NCBI GenBank assembly: GCA_050174775.1
Contig: JBFXJP010000002.1
Location: forward strand, 62,001-126,000
DNA: 64,000 nt
Direction: 5' to 3'
Source of the DNA: CAYPGJ01 sp050174775
GTDB lineage: Bacteria; Planctomycetota; Phycisphaerae; Phycisphaerales; UBA1924
Part shown: one piece after another, positions 42,079 to 49,680 of the stretch
Position numbering within the stretch: position 1 is the stretch's first letter
Layout: each line of letters starts with the position of its first letter
Notes under the pieces: generated by a model
What the model saw: only the letters and a program-made list of their open reading frames with translations
Databases searched by the model: none
What the model was told of the DNA's origin: nothing
Position numbers and translations under genes: made by a program

Positions 42079-42771
42079 ATGAGCCTGACGCTGCTGGGAA
42101 CGAAGCTGGGGATGACGCGGGTGTTCACGCCTGAGGGCGTGAGCGTTCCCGTGACGGTGGTCGAGGTCGGGCCCTGCGTGGTGACGCAGCTCAAGACCAA
42201 GGATCGCGACGGGTACACGGCGGTGCAGATCGGGTACGGGGACGTGAAGCCCCGTCGCTCGACGCAGCCGATGATCGGGCACGACGCGAAGGCGGGTTCC
42301 GGGCCGAAGCGGCATCACCGGGAGTTCCGCGTCGAGGAGGATCAGGCCGGGGAGTACGCGGTCGGGCAGACGATCACGGCCGAGGCGTTCAAGAACGCGG
42401 CCTTTGTGGATATTTCGGGGACAAGCAAGGGCAAGGGCACGCAGGGCGTGATGAAGCGCCACAACTTCAAGGGCATGTTCGCGTCGCACGGCAACGAGCG
42501 CATGCACCGTCACGGCGGCTCGATCGGCGGCCACGCGTCCTGGCGCGGCAACGGCCAGATCGCCAAGGGCAAGCGGATGGGCGGGCGCATGGGCAATGAG
42601 CGCGTGACCGTTCGTTCGCTGGAGGTTGTCGGTGTGGACGCCGAGAAGAACCTGATGCTCATCAAGGGCTCGGTTCCCGGTGCGAACAAGGGCGTGGTGG
42701 AGGTGCGGATGCCTACGCGTCTGTACCGTGGCAAGTCGAAGAAGCAGAAGGAGAAGGCGTCGGCAGCGTAA
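42079..42771 (+). CDS. rplC: 50S ribosomal protein L3
   Basis: uL3, 230 residues, slightly longer than the usual ~210. It starts SLTLLGTKLGMTRVF and carries GTSKGKGTQGVMKRHNF and GGSIGGHASWRGNGQ, the loop that reaches toward the peptidyl-transferase centre. The C-terminus adds a Lys-rich tail (KSKKQKEKASAA). An intrinsic terminator overlaps its stop codon. Confidence 0.98.
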   Translation: MSLTLLGTKLGMTRVFTPEGVSVPVTVVEVGPCVVTQLKTKDRDGYTAVQIGYGDVKPRRSTQPMIGHDAKAGSGPKRHHREFRVEEDQAGEYAVGQTITAEAFKNAAFVDISGTSKGKGTQGVMKRHNFKGMFASHGNERMHRHGGSIGGHASWRGNGQIAKGKRMGGRMGNERVTVRSLEVVGVDAEKNLMLIKGSVPGANKGVVEVRMPTRLYRGKSKKQKEKASAA

Positions 42772-42786
42772 GGCCGGCGTTTTTTT
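42758..42786 (+). terminator. Intrinsic terminator or attenuator between rplC and rplD
   Basis: CGTCGGC (42758-42764) pairs with GCCGGCG (42773-42779), one G-T pair, with an eight-base loop that includes the rplC stop. Seven T (42780-42786) follow. A ribosome finishing rplC would cover the stem, so termination could respond to translation. A 174-nt leader to rplD follows. Confidence 0.7.
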
Positions 42787-42960
42787 CGTCTGTGTGAATG
42801 GAGATTCGCACGGCGGGGCAGCGGAACGGCTCCGTCGGGCGGCTCGGTGGGTCCGGAAGGAAACCGCCGGGCGGAGACAGGTTGGTTGTCAGACGCTGCG
42901 AGGTGGCCCGCGAACGACGCGGGCCCGAGTGAGGTAGGGCCTGAACGAGCGAGAACGGCG

Positions 42961-43647
42961 ATGGAAGTCCCGGTTCTGAACAAGCAAGGTAAGAGCGTCG
43001 GCGTCCTGACGATCGACGAGGCTTCGCTGGGGGGCGAGGTCAATCCGGCGCTGATCAAGCAGGCGTACGTGCGGTATCACGCGAACAAGCGTCAGGGCTC
43101 GGCCCGGACGAAGAGCCGCGGCATGGTCGAGGGCTCGACGCGGAAGCTGTACCGCCAGAAGGGCACGGGCAACGCGCGTGTGGGTCCGGCCCGCGTGCCG
43201 AACCGCAAGGGCGGCGGCCACGCGTTCGCGAAGTCGAAGTCGCGCGAGGATTTCCGGCTGGACATGCCGGTGAAGATGCGTCGGCAGGCGAACCGCAACG
43301 CGCTCCTGGCGAAGCTGATCGACCAGGAAGTGAAGGTCATCGACGACATGGCGTTCGGCACGCCGCGCACGAAGGACGTGAAGGACATGCTCGGGGCGGT
43401 GGGCGTGGACCGGACGTGCCTGATGGCGCTGGGGACGGGGAACGACAATCTGAAGCTCGGCGCGCGGAACCTCGCGGACGTGACGACGGTTCCGGTGGAC
43501 GAGATGACGTGCTTCGAGATGCTGAACCATCGGTTCCTGGTGATCTCGAAGTCTGACCTTGAGGCGTGGCTGAAGGGCGCGAGCTCGCGGACGACGAAGT
43601 CCGCGAAGCACATCACGCGCTCCGGCTCGTCGAAGGAGGCCGCGTGA
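42961..43647 (+). CDS. rplD: 50S ribosomal protein L4
   Basis: uL4, 228 residues. The conserved exit-tunnel loop region has SRKLYRQKGTGNARVG-type sequence (STRKLYRQKGTGNARVG) and HAFAKSKSREDF. The ATG at 42961 is chosen over an earlier in-frame GTG (42847) because the family starts MEVPVLN. The upstream gap of 189 nt is the longest between two genes within the S10 part of the operon. L4 is a known autoregulator in enterobacteria. Confidence 0.97.
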   Translation: MEVPVLNKQGKSVGVLTIDEASLGGEVNPALIKQAYVRYHANKRQGSARTKSRGMVEGSTRKLYRQKGTGNARVGPARVPNRKGGGHAFAKSKSREDFRLDMPVKMRRQANRNALLAKLIDQEVKVIDDMAFGTPRTKDVKDMLGAVGVDRTCLMALGTGNDNLKLGARNLADVTTVPVDEMTCFEMLNHRFLVISKSDLEAWLKGASSRTTKSAKHITRSGSSKEAA

Positions 43648-43922
43648 TGCACGTGATCGACATCGTCAAGCACCCGATCCTGACGGAGAAGGGGACGAAG
43701 CAGTCCGAGCAGAACAAGTATCTGTTCGAGGTTGACCGTCTGGCGCGCAAGGACGAGATCAAGCGCGCGGTGGAGGAGCTGTACCGGGTGAAGGTGACGG
43801 GCGTGAACACGGTGACGCGGCGCGACGCGAATCGTCGGACGCGTTGGGGCGTGGTCGAGGGCAAGACGTCGAAGAAGGCGATCGTGACGCTGCGCGAGGG
43901 CGACGCGATCGAGCTGTTCTAA
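43647..43922 (+). CDS. rplW: 50S ribosomal protein L23
   Basis: uL23, 91 residues, standard length. The start MHVIDIVKHPILTEKGT is typical, followed by NKYLFEVDRLARKDEIKRAV and a VNTVTRRDANRR loop. It sits at the tunnel exit and docks signal recognition particle and trigger factor. The start overlaps the rplD stop (TGATG), giving coupled translation. Confidence 0.97.
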   Translation: MHVIDIVKHPILTEKGTKQSEQNKYLFEVDRLARKDEIKRAVEELYRVKVTGVNTVTRRDANRRTRWGVVEGKTSKKAIVTLREGDAIELF

Positions 43923-43940
43923 CGGGTAGAGGACCAAGCG

Positions 43941-44795
43941 ATGGCCATTCGCATTTACAAGCCGACCAGCGCCGGGCGACGCAACGCTTCGGTCAACCTC
44001 AATGTTGAGGTGACCAAGACGTCCCCCGAGAAGTCGCTGCTGACGCCGCTGCCCAAGTCGGGCGGGCGGAACCACAGCGGCAAGATCACGTCGCGCGGGC
44101 GCGGCGGCGGTCACAAGCGGATGTACCGCAAGATCGACTTCCGCCGGCGCGACCGTGACGGGATCGCGGGCACGGTGGTGGGGATCGAGTACGACCCGAA
44201 CCGTTCGTGCCACATCGCGCTGATCGAGTACTCCGACGGCGTGAAGCGGTACGTGCTGGCGCCGAAGGGCCTGAAGGACGGCGACGAGGTGATGTCGTCG
44301 TCGGAGGGCGTGGAGCCGAAGGTCGGCGTGTGCATGCCGGTGCGGCACATCCCGACGGGCCTGGACGTCCACTGCGTCGAGCTGACGCCGGGCAAGGGCG
44401 GGCAGATGTGCCGCTCGGCGGGCTCGTCGGCGAAGCTGACGAACAAGGAAGGCGACTACGCGACGCTGGTGCTGCCGTCGGGCGAGATCCGGCAGGTGCA
44501 CATGGATTGTCGCGCGACGATCGGTCAGATCGGCAACGCGGACCACGCGCTTCGTCGTCTGGGCAAGGCGGGTCTGACGCGTCACCTGGGGCGTCGTCCG
44601 ATCACACGCGGCATGGCGAAGAGCCACAACGCGCACCCGCTGGGCGGCGGCTCTGGTCGTTCGAAGGGCAACCGCCCGCCGTGCGGTCCGTCGGGCGTGC
44701 TGGCCAAGGGCGGGTCGACGCGTAATCGCAAGCAGCGTTCCGAGGACCTGATCATCCGTCGCCGTCGCACGGTGCGTTTCGGGCAGCTGCGCTGA
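43941..44795 (+). CDS. rplB: 50S ribosomal protein L2
   Basis: uL2, 284 residues, near the usual 275. It contains GRNHSGKITSRGRGGGHK, the RNA-binding core, and the C-terminal block MAKSHNAHPLGGGSG, where the conserved His close to the peptidyl-transferase centre is in the related position. Its position after rplW and before rpsS is canonical. Confidence 0.98.
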   Translation: MAIRIYKPTSAGRRNASVNLNVEVTKTSPEKSLLTPLPKSGGRNHSGKITSRGRGGGHKRMYRKIDFRRRDRDGIAGTVVGIEYDPNRSCHIALIEYSDGVKRYVLAPKGLKDGDEVMSSSEGVEPKVGVCMPVRHIPTGLDVHCVELTPGKGGQMCRSAGSSAKLTNKEGDYATLVLPSGEIRQVHMDCRATIGQIGNADHALRRLGKAGLTRHLGRRPITRGMAKSHNAHPLGGGSGRSKGNRPPCGPSGVLAKGGSTRNRKQRSEDLIIRRRRTVRFGQLR

Positions 44796-44827
44796 GCAAG
44801 CATTTCTGAGGACACGAGGACACGACG

Positions 44828-45109
44828 ATGTCGAGATCTCTGAAAAAAGGCCCCTACGTCGACGAGAGCCTGTACCGTCGGGTGGAGCGTCTGAACCAGC
44901 AGAACAAGCGCGAGCCCATGAAGACGTGGGCGCGTCGGTGCACGATCGTTCCCGAGTTCGTCGGGCACACGTTCAAGGTGCACAACGGTCGTTTGTTCAT
45001 CGACGTGTTCATCACCGAGGACATGGTGGGGCACAAGCTGGGCGAGTTCAGCCACACGCGGACGTTCCGCGGGCACACGAACAAGAAGGAAGGCATCGCG
45101 TCGTCCTGA
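44828..45109 (+). CDS. rpsS: 30S ribosomal protein S19
   Basis: uS19, 93 residues. It opens SRSLKKGPYVDESLYRR and holds KTWARRCTIVPEFVGHTF and DVFITEDMVGHKLGEF. Standard length and location. The gap to the next start is 25 nt. Confidence 0.98.
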   Translation: MSRSLKKGPYVDESLYRRVERLNQQNKREPMKTWARRCTIVPEFVGHTFKVHNGRLFIDVFITEDMVGHKLGEFSHTRTFRGHTNKKEGIASS

Positions 45110-45134
45110 GCGCGAGCGAGTTGAGGGCTGAACG

Positions 45135-45677
45135 GTGAAGATCAACGGCAAGAATCTCCGCGAGCTGATGGAATCGTCCGGCGTGACGATCGACCGGCTG
45201 GCCGGCGCGCTCTCGGGGCGCGGGCTGAGCGAGAGCGCGGCCAGGTCGTCGGTGTCGAACTGGCTGATGAACCGGAATCACCCGCGTGTGCGTCCGGCGC
45301 AGGTGGGCGTGATCGCCCGCGAGCTGGGGGCGCGTCCGACGGACTTCTGCACGTTCGTGAGCACGTCGCGCTGGGTTCGCGGGAGCGAGCGGAAGGCGCG
45401 TCTGGTGAGCGACATGATCCGCGGGATGCCCGTGGAGAAGGCGCTGGCGGCGCTGCAGTTCACGAACAAGCGCGCGGCGACGCCGGTGCGGAAGACGCTG
45501 CTGGCGGCGATCGCGGACGCGGAGCGTGCCGAGGCGGACGTGGGGGCGCTGGTGGTGGCGGAGTCGCGCGTGGACAAGGGGCCGCAGATGAAGCGGTTCC
45601 AGCCCAAGGACCGGGGTCGCGCACACCAGATTTTGAAGCGGATGAGCCACATCGTCGTCGGCGTGGAGGAGCGGTAA
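45135..45677 (+). CDS. rplV: Ribosomal protein L22 with N-terminal XRE-like helix-turn-helix domain
   Basis: A 180-residue protein in the uL22 slot between rpsS and rpsC. Residues 75-180 are a full L22: TSRWVRGSERKARLVSDMI, then ALQFTNKRAA, the tunnel-loop region, VDKGPQMKRFQP, GRAHQILKRMSHIVV. Residues 1-74 are extra and resemble a Cro/C1 HTH: NLRELMESSG, DRLAGALSGRGLSESAARSS, VSNWL, then ARELGARPTDF. The GTG at 45135 has GAGGG upstream. An internal GTG at 45357 would give a canonical 106-residue L22 but has a weak ribosome site. The HTH may bind nucleic acid or just be a structural extension. Confidence 0.93.
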   Translation: MKINGKNLRELMESSGVTIDRLAGALSGRGLSESAARSSVSNWLMNRNHPRVRPAQVGVIARELGARPTDFCTFVSTSRWVRGSERKARLVSDMIRGMPVEKALAALQFTNKRAATPVRKTLLAAIADAERAEADVGALVVAESRVDKGPQMKRFQPKDRGRAHQILKRMSHIVVGVEER

Positions 45678-45680
45678 TCG

Positions 45681-46385
45681 ATGGGTCAGAAGACGCACCC
45701 GTTCGGACTGAGGCTCGGGATCACGGAAGCGCACCGGAGCCGCTGGTACGCGCCCAAGGCGCTGTACGGCGAGCTGCTGGTGGAGGACTTCAAGATCCGC
45801 GAGTTCCTCGACAAGCGGCTGAACCGCACGCCGCCGTTCGCGGCGGTGTCGGACATCCTCATCGAGCGCACGCGCGAGGAGCTGAAGGTCGTCGTGAAGA
45901 CGGCGCGTCCCGGGCTGGTGATCGGCCCGAAGGGCGCGGAGGTCGAGCGGCTGACGGAAGAGCTGCAGTACATGACGGGCCGGAAGGTTTCGATCTCGAT
46001 CATCGAGATCAAGCAGCCGGACCTGGACGCGAAGCTGATCGCCGAGGGCGTGGCGGAGCAGATGAAGAAGCGTTCGTCGTTCCGTCGCGTGGTGAACATG
46101 CGTGCGCAGGGGGCGATGCAGGGCGGGGCGAAGGGCGTGAAGATCCAGATCTCGGGCCGCTTGGGCGGGGCCGAGATGAGCCGCACGTTCGACGTGCGGA
46201 TGGGCTCGCTGCCGCTGAGCACGTTCCAGGCGAACGTGGAGTACGGGTTCGCGGAAGCGCAGACCACGTACGGTGTGATCGGGGTGAAGGTGTGGGTGTA
46301 CAAGGGCATGTACGACGCGACGGTCGAGCCGGAGGCGGAGTCGACGGCGGCGGGCGCGCGGCCGAGGGCGCGCGGTCGTCGGTGA
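45681..46385 (+). CDS. rpsC: 30S ribosomal protein S3
   Basis: uS3, 234 residues. It starts GQKTHPFGLRLGITEAHRS and has the KH-type segment TARPGLVIGPKGAEVERL and the C-terminal GRLGGAEMSRTF block. A basic tail (ARPRARGRR) ends it. It starts three bases after the rplV stop, so the genes are coupled. Confidence 0.98.
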   Translation: MGQKTHPFGLRLGITEAHRSRWYAPKALYGELLVEDFKIREFLDKRLNRTPPFAAVSDILIERTREELKVVVKTARPGLVIGPKGAEVERLTEELQYMTGRKVSISIIEIKQPDLDAKLIAEGVAEQMKKRSSFRRVVNMRAQGAMQGGAKGVKIQISGRLGGAEMSRTFDVRMGSLPLSTFQANVEYGFAEAQTTYGVIGVKVWVYKGMYDATVEPEAESTAAGARPRARGRR

Positions 46386-46417
46386 GCGGAACGAGGCATT
46401 CTTAAGGGAACGAGCAG

Positions 46418-46837
46418 ATGGCGCTACTTCCAAAGCGAGTCAAGTTCCGCAAGGAGCACCGGCGCGTTCGCGACCGCAAGGCGACGAAGGGCAACTACGT
46501 CGCGTTCGGGGACTTCGGTCTGCAGGCGCTGGACGGGTGCTGGCTGAGCGGTCGTCAGATCGAGGCGGGCCGCATCGCGGCGCAGCACTTCCTCAAGCGC
46601 GAGGGTCAGCTGTACATCCGGGTGTTTCCGGACAAGCCGATCTCGAAGAAGCCGCTTGAGACGCGGATGGGTAAGGGCAAGGCGGACGTGGAGTACTGGG
46701 CGGCGCGCGTGAAGCCCGGGACGATGCTGTTCGAGATCGGCGGCGTGGCGCCGGACATCGCGAAGCGCGCGTTGGTGCGTGTGGCGATGAAGATGCCGGT
46801 GCGTTGCCGGTTCGTGGGTCGTCGGGTGAGCGTGTAA
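46418..46837 (+). CDS. rplP: 50S ribosomal protein L16
   Basis: uL16, 139 residues, standard. It starts ALLPKRVKFRKEHRR and has the FGLQALDGCWLSGRQIEAGR block, the IRVFPDKPISKKPLETRMGKGK loop split across two parts, and EIGGVAPDIAKRAL. It lies near the A-site tRNA and links to the 5S RNA side of the subunit. It is 32 nt after rpsC. Confidence 0.98.
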   Translation: MALLPKRVKFRKEHRRVRDRKATKGNYVAFGDFGLQALDGCWLSGRQIEAGRIAAQHFLKREGQLYIRVFPDKPISKKPLETRMGKGKADVEYWAARVKPGTMLFEIGGVAPDIAKRALVRVAMKMPVRCRFVGRRVSV

Positions 46838-46853
46838 GGACGAGGCTGGATCG

Positions 46854-47087
46854 ATGGCGAAGAAGAAGACATCCGAAGCGGTGGCCGAGGTCCACAAGAT
46901 GAAGGACGCCGAGATCGTCCAGGAAGTGGACCGTCTGCGCAAGCGTCTGGCGGACCTGCGGACGCAGGCGGTGACGGAGAAGCTGGAGAACCCGTCGGAG
47001 TTCCGGACGGTTCGCCGCACGATCGCGCGGTTGCTGACGGAGCAGAGCGCCCGTCGCGTCAAGAAGGATGAAGAGGTGGCGGCATGA
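46854..47087 (+). CDS. rpmC: 50S ribosomal protein L29
   Basis: uL29, 77 residues, somewhat longer than the usual 62-70 because of an N-terminal Lys-rich start (AKKKTSEAVAEV). The core is KDAEIVQEVDRLRKRLADLR and FRTVRRTIARLLTEQ. It overlaps rpsQ by four bases (ATGA). Confidence 0.95.
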   Translation: MAKKKTSEAVAEVHKMKDAEIVQEVDRLRKRLADLRTQAVTEKLENPSEFRTVRRTIARLLTEQSARRVKKDEEVAA

Positions 47088-47344
47088 GCGAGCGCAACGC
47101 GCAATCGACGAAGATCGCACTCGTGACCTCGGACAAGCGCGAGAAGTCGCGTCGTGTCGAGATCGAGTTCCAGCAGAAGCACGAGAAGTACGGCAAGTAC
47201 CTTCGGAAGCGCTCGGTGCTGCACGTGCACGACGAGGGGAACGAGTCGAAGGCGGGGGACAAGGTGGAGATCGAGCGGTGCGCTCCGATGAGCCGCACGA
47301 AGCACTGGCGCGTGGTGCGCGTGGTGGAGAAGGCGTCGGTGTGA
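47084..47344 (+). CDS. rpsQ: 30S ribosomal protein S17
   Basis: uS17, 86 residues. The family blocks are KIALVTSDKREKSRRVEIEF-like (start), HEKYGKYLRKRSVLHVHDE and GDKVEIERCAPMSRTKHWRV, an OB fold. The ATG is inside the four-base overlap with rpmC. Confidence 0.96.
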   Translation: MSERNAQSTKIALVTSDKREKSRRVEIEFQQKHEKYGKYLRKRSVLHVHDEGNESKAGDKVEIERCAPMSRTKHWRVVRVVEKASV

Positions 47345-47399
47345 CGAATCGGGAGGGCGCGTGAGCCTTCCCGGGTCTTGAGGAACGGGTGATCGAGCC

Positions 47400-47786
47400 A
47401 TGATTCAGCAGGAATGCAGGTGCGAAGTCGCGGACAACTCGGGCGCCAAGGAGGCGTACGTGATCCGCGTGCTGGGCGGGTCGACCGCTCGGGGCAAGTT
47501 CACCCGTCGCACGGCGGGCGTGGGCGACCGCGTCGTCGTGTCGATCAAGCGGGCGATCCCTGGCGGCGAGGTGAAGGCGGGCGACGTGGCCAAGGCTGTG
47601 GTGGTGCGCACGTCGTACCCCACGCGTCGGCCGGACGGCTCGTACGTGCGGTTCGACAAGAACGCCGTGGTGCTGATCCAGGATGACGGGAACCCCAAGG
47701 GGACCCGCATCTTCGGCGCCGTGGCCCGCGAGCTGCGCGACCGCAACTACATGAAGATCGTGTCCCTTGCTTCGGAGGTGATCTGA
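47400..47786 (+). CDS. rplN: 50S ribosomal protein L14
   Basis: uL14, 128 residues, slightly over the usual 122. It begins MIQQECRCEVADNSGAK and has VGDRVVVSIKRAIPGGEVKAG, ending ARELRDRNYMKIVSLASEV. First gene of the classical spc part, 55 nt after rpsQ, with no separate promoter seen. Confidence 0.98.
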   Translation: MIQQECRCEVADNSGAKEAYVIRVLGGSTARGKFTRRTAGVGDRVVVSIKRAIPGGEVKAGDVAKAVVVRTSYPTRRPDGSYVRFDKNAVVLIQDDGNPKGTRIFGAVARELRDRNYMKIVSLASEVI

Positions 47787-47788
47787 CC

Positions 47789-48283
47789 ATGCCGCGCCAC
47801 GTACGTAAGGGCGACACCGTGATGGTGACCTCCGGGAACTTCCGGGGCGCCGTCGGGCAGATCTCGCGCGTGCTGACGAAGCACGACCGGGTGGTGATCC
47901 AGTTCCCCGCGTCGGTATACGACGGCGTGGGTCGCAAGCAGCGCGTTCGTTCGCTCAAGCCAACCCGGGTGAACCCGCAGGGCGGGCAGGTAGCGCTCGA
48001 CCGCTCGTTCCACGTGAGCAACGTGAGCCCGGTGGTGGACGGCAAGCCGACGCGCGTGCGGTTCGTCACCAAGACCGACGGTTCGAAGGTGCGTGTCTCG
48101 GCGCGCGGGGGCAAGGAGCTGAGCGTGGTGCATGGCGCCCGTGACGGCAAGCCCGGCGCGAAGAAGGCCGCCCCCGCGAAGAAGACCACCAAGAAGACGA
48201 CGAAGAAGACCGCCAAGAAGACCGCGAGCAAGCCGGCGACGAAGAAGACGGCGGCGCGCAAGAGCGGGAAGGGCGAGGCGTAA
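47789..48283 (+). CDS. rplX: 50S ribosomal protein L24 with histone-like lysine-rich tail
   Basis: uL24, 164 residues against the usual ~105. The KOW domain is at the N-terminus (VRKGDTVMVTSGNFRGAVGQ). The C-terminal ~45 residues are Lys/Ala/Thr repeats such as KKTTKKTTKKTAKKT, resembling histone H1 or HU tails. The tail is coded with AAG-rich codons in frame, with no sign of a frameshift. It may add rRNA or DNA contacts. The start is two bases after rplN. Confidence 0.96.
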   Translation: MPRHVRKGDTVMVTSGNFRGAVGQISRVLTKHDRVVIQFPASVYDGVGRKQRVRSLKPTRVNPQGGQVALDRSFHVSNVSPVVDGKPTRVRFVTKTDGSKVRVSARGGKELSVVHGARDGKPGAKKAAPAKKTTKKTTKKTAKKTASKPATKKTAARKSGKGEA

Positions 48284-48286
48284 TCC

Positions 48287-48925
48287 ATGGCGAAGGACAC
48301 AGGCAAGAAGAAGGGCGGCGGGAAGGGCGATGCGGCTCCGGAGGACACCGGGCCGCGCACGACGCCCCGCATGCAGGTCAAGTTCCGCGAGGAGGTCGCG
48401 CCGGCGCTGGGCAAGAAGTTCGGCGTGGAGAACCCGATGGCGCTGCCTCGACTTGAGAAGATCGTGCTGAATGTGAACATGGGCCGTCACCTCGAGGGGA
48501 ACAAGATCCCGCCGCAGGTGAAGGACACTGTGATCGACACGCTCCGCTCGGTCGGCGGTCAGAAGCCGGTGGTGCTGAAGGCCAAGAAGAGCGTGTCGAA
48601 CTTCAAGGTGCGCGAGGGTGCGGACACGGCCGCGATGGTCACGCTGCGGCGCGACCGGATGTGGCACTTCCTTGACCGGCTCATCAACCTGGCCACGCCG
48701 CGCATCAAGGACTTCCGCGGCCTGTCGACGACGGCTTTCGACAAGGACGGGAACTACGCGATGGGCATCACGGAGCAGGGCGTGTTCCCCGAGATCGACA
48801 TGGCGAAGGCGACGTTCACGCACGGGATGAACATCAACCTGGTGTTCGCCCGTTCCAACCCGGAGAAGAGCCGGTTCCTCCTGGAGGGGCTGGGCATGCC
48901 GTTCAGGCGTGAGGAGACGAAGTAA
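48287..48925 (+). CDS. rplE: 50S ribosomal protein L5 with basic N-terminal extension
   Basis: uL5, 212 residues against about 180. An N-terminal ~25-residue Lys/Gly-rich extension (AKDTGKKKGGGKGDA) precedes the domain. The L5 core has LPRLEKIVLNVNMG, QKPVVLKAKKSVSNFKVREG, RMWHFLDRLINLATPRIKDF and EQGVFPEIDM. It binds 5S rRNA. It begins three bases after rplX. Confidence 0.97.
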   Translation: MAKDTGKKKGGGKGDAAPEDTGPRTTPRMQVKFREEVAPALGKKFGVENPMALPRLEKIVLNVNMGRHLEGNKIPPQVKDTVIDTLRSVGGQKPVVLKAKKSVSNFKVREGADTAAMVTLRRDRMWHFLDRLINLATPRIKDFRGLSTTAFDKDGNYAMGITEQGVFPEIDMAKATFTHGMNINLVFARSNPEKSRFLLEGLGMPFRREETK

Positions 48926-48927
48926 GC

Positions 48928-49113
48928 ATGGCCACCAAGGCGCAGATGGCGAAGTCGAAGCGGACCCCGAAGTTCTCCACGCGGACGGTTCGTCGGTGCG
49001 AGCTGACGGGTCGCGTCCGGGGGGTGTACCGCAAGTTCCGCGTGAGCCGCATCATGCTCCGCAAGCTGGCGCTCGAGGGCAAGATCCCGGGCATGCGTAA
49101 GGCCTCCTGGTAA
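48928..49113 (+). CDS. rpsN: Short 30S ribosomal protein S14 lacking the zinc-ribbon cysteines
   Basis: uS14 of the short type-Z size (61 residues). The C-terminal signature RVYRKFxxSR-like (GVYRKFRVSRIMLRKLALEG, IPGMRKASW) is kept. Type-Z S14 normally has two CxxC pairs for zinc. Here only Cys 24 remains (RRCELTG), and the second pair is replaced (VSRIM). The fold must be stabilised without zinc. It starts two bases after rplE. Confidence 0.93.
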   Translation: MATKAQMAKSKRTPKFSTRTVRRCELTGRVRGVYRKFRVSRIMLRKLALEGKIPGMRKASW

Positions 49114-49220
49114 GGCAGTGAGAGGGCCGGTGGAGCGCGTGGCGCTCCTGACGGCGAGACGAAGGACCACACGACGCGGGGCGAGAGCGTCCCGCGAGAC
49201 GAGCAACGACGGAAGCGCAT

Positions 49221-49619
49221 ATGGCAGTGTCAGATCCCATCGCCGACATGCTGACGAGAATCCGCAACGCGAGCACGACGCGTGCGAAAACCGTCAAGTG
49301 CCTCAATAGCAAGGTCTGCCGCGGCATCGCGGAGGTCATGCGTGACGAGGGCTACATCGACGGTTTCGACGTCATCGATGACGGTCGACAGGGCCACATC
49401 CGCGTCAAGCTCAAGTACGGCCCGAGCGGGGAGGCGCTCATGCGCTCTCTCCGACGCGCCAGCGCGCCCGGCCGCCGCCTCTACAGCGGCGTCGAGAGCC
49501 TCCCCAAGCCCCTGCAGGGCCTGGGCATCGCCATCGTCTCGACGTCGCGCGGCGTCATGTCCGACCGCAAGTGCCGCCAGGAGCGCGTGGGCGGCGAGGT
49601 TCTCTGCGTCATCGAGTAA
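49221..49619 (+). CDS. rpsH: 30S ribosomal protein S8
   Basis: uS8, 132 residues. It begins AVSDPIADMLTRIRNAS and ends SDRKCRQERVGGEVLC, both typical. It binds 16S helix 21 and is a translational autoregulator in enterobacteria. From here on the codons end mainly in C where earlier genes of the operon favour G. The 107-nt gap before it is long for this operon. Confidence 0.97.
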   Translation: MAVSDPIADMLTRIRNASTTRAKTVKCLNSKVCRGIAEVMRDEGYIDGFDVIDDGRQGHIRVKLKYGPSGEALMRSLRRASAPGRRLYSGVESLPKPLQGLGIAIVSTSRGVMSDRKCRQERVGGEVLCVIE

Positions 49620-49680
49620 GCAGGATTCACCAACGGCCCGACCCGCACGGAGCGGCGCAAGGCAAGGAGCGACGAACACC

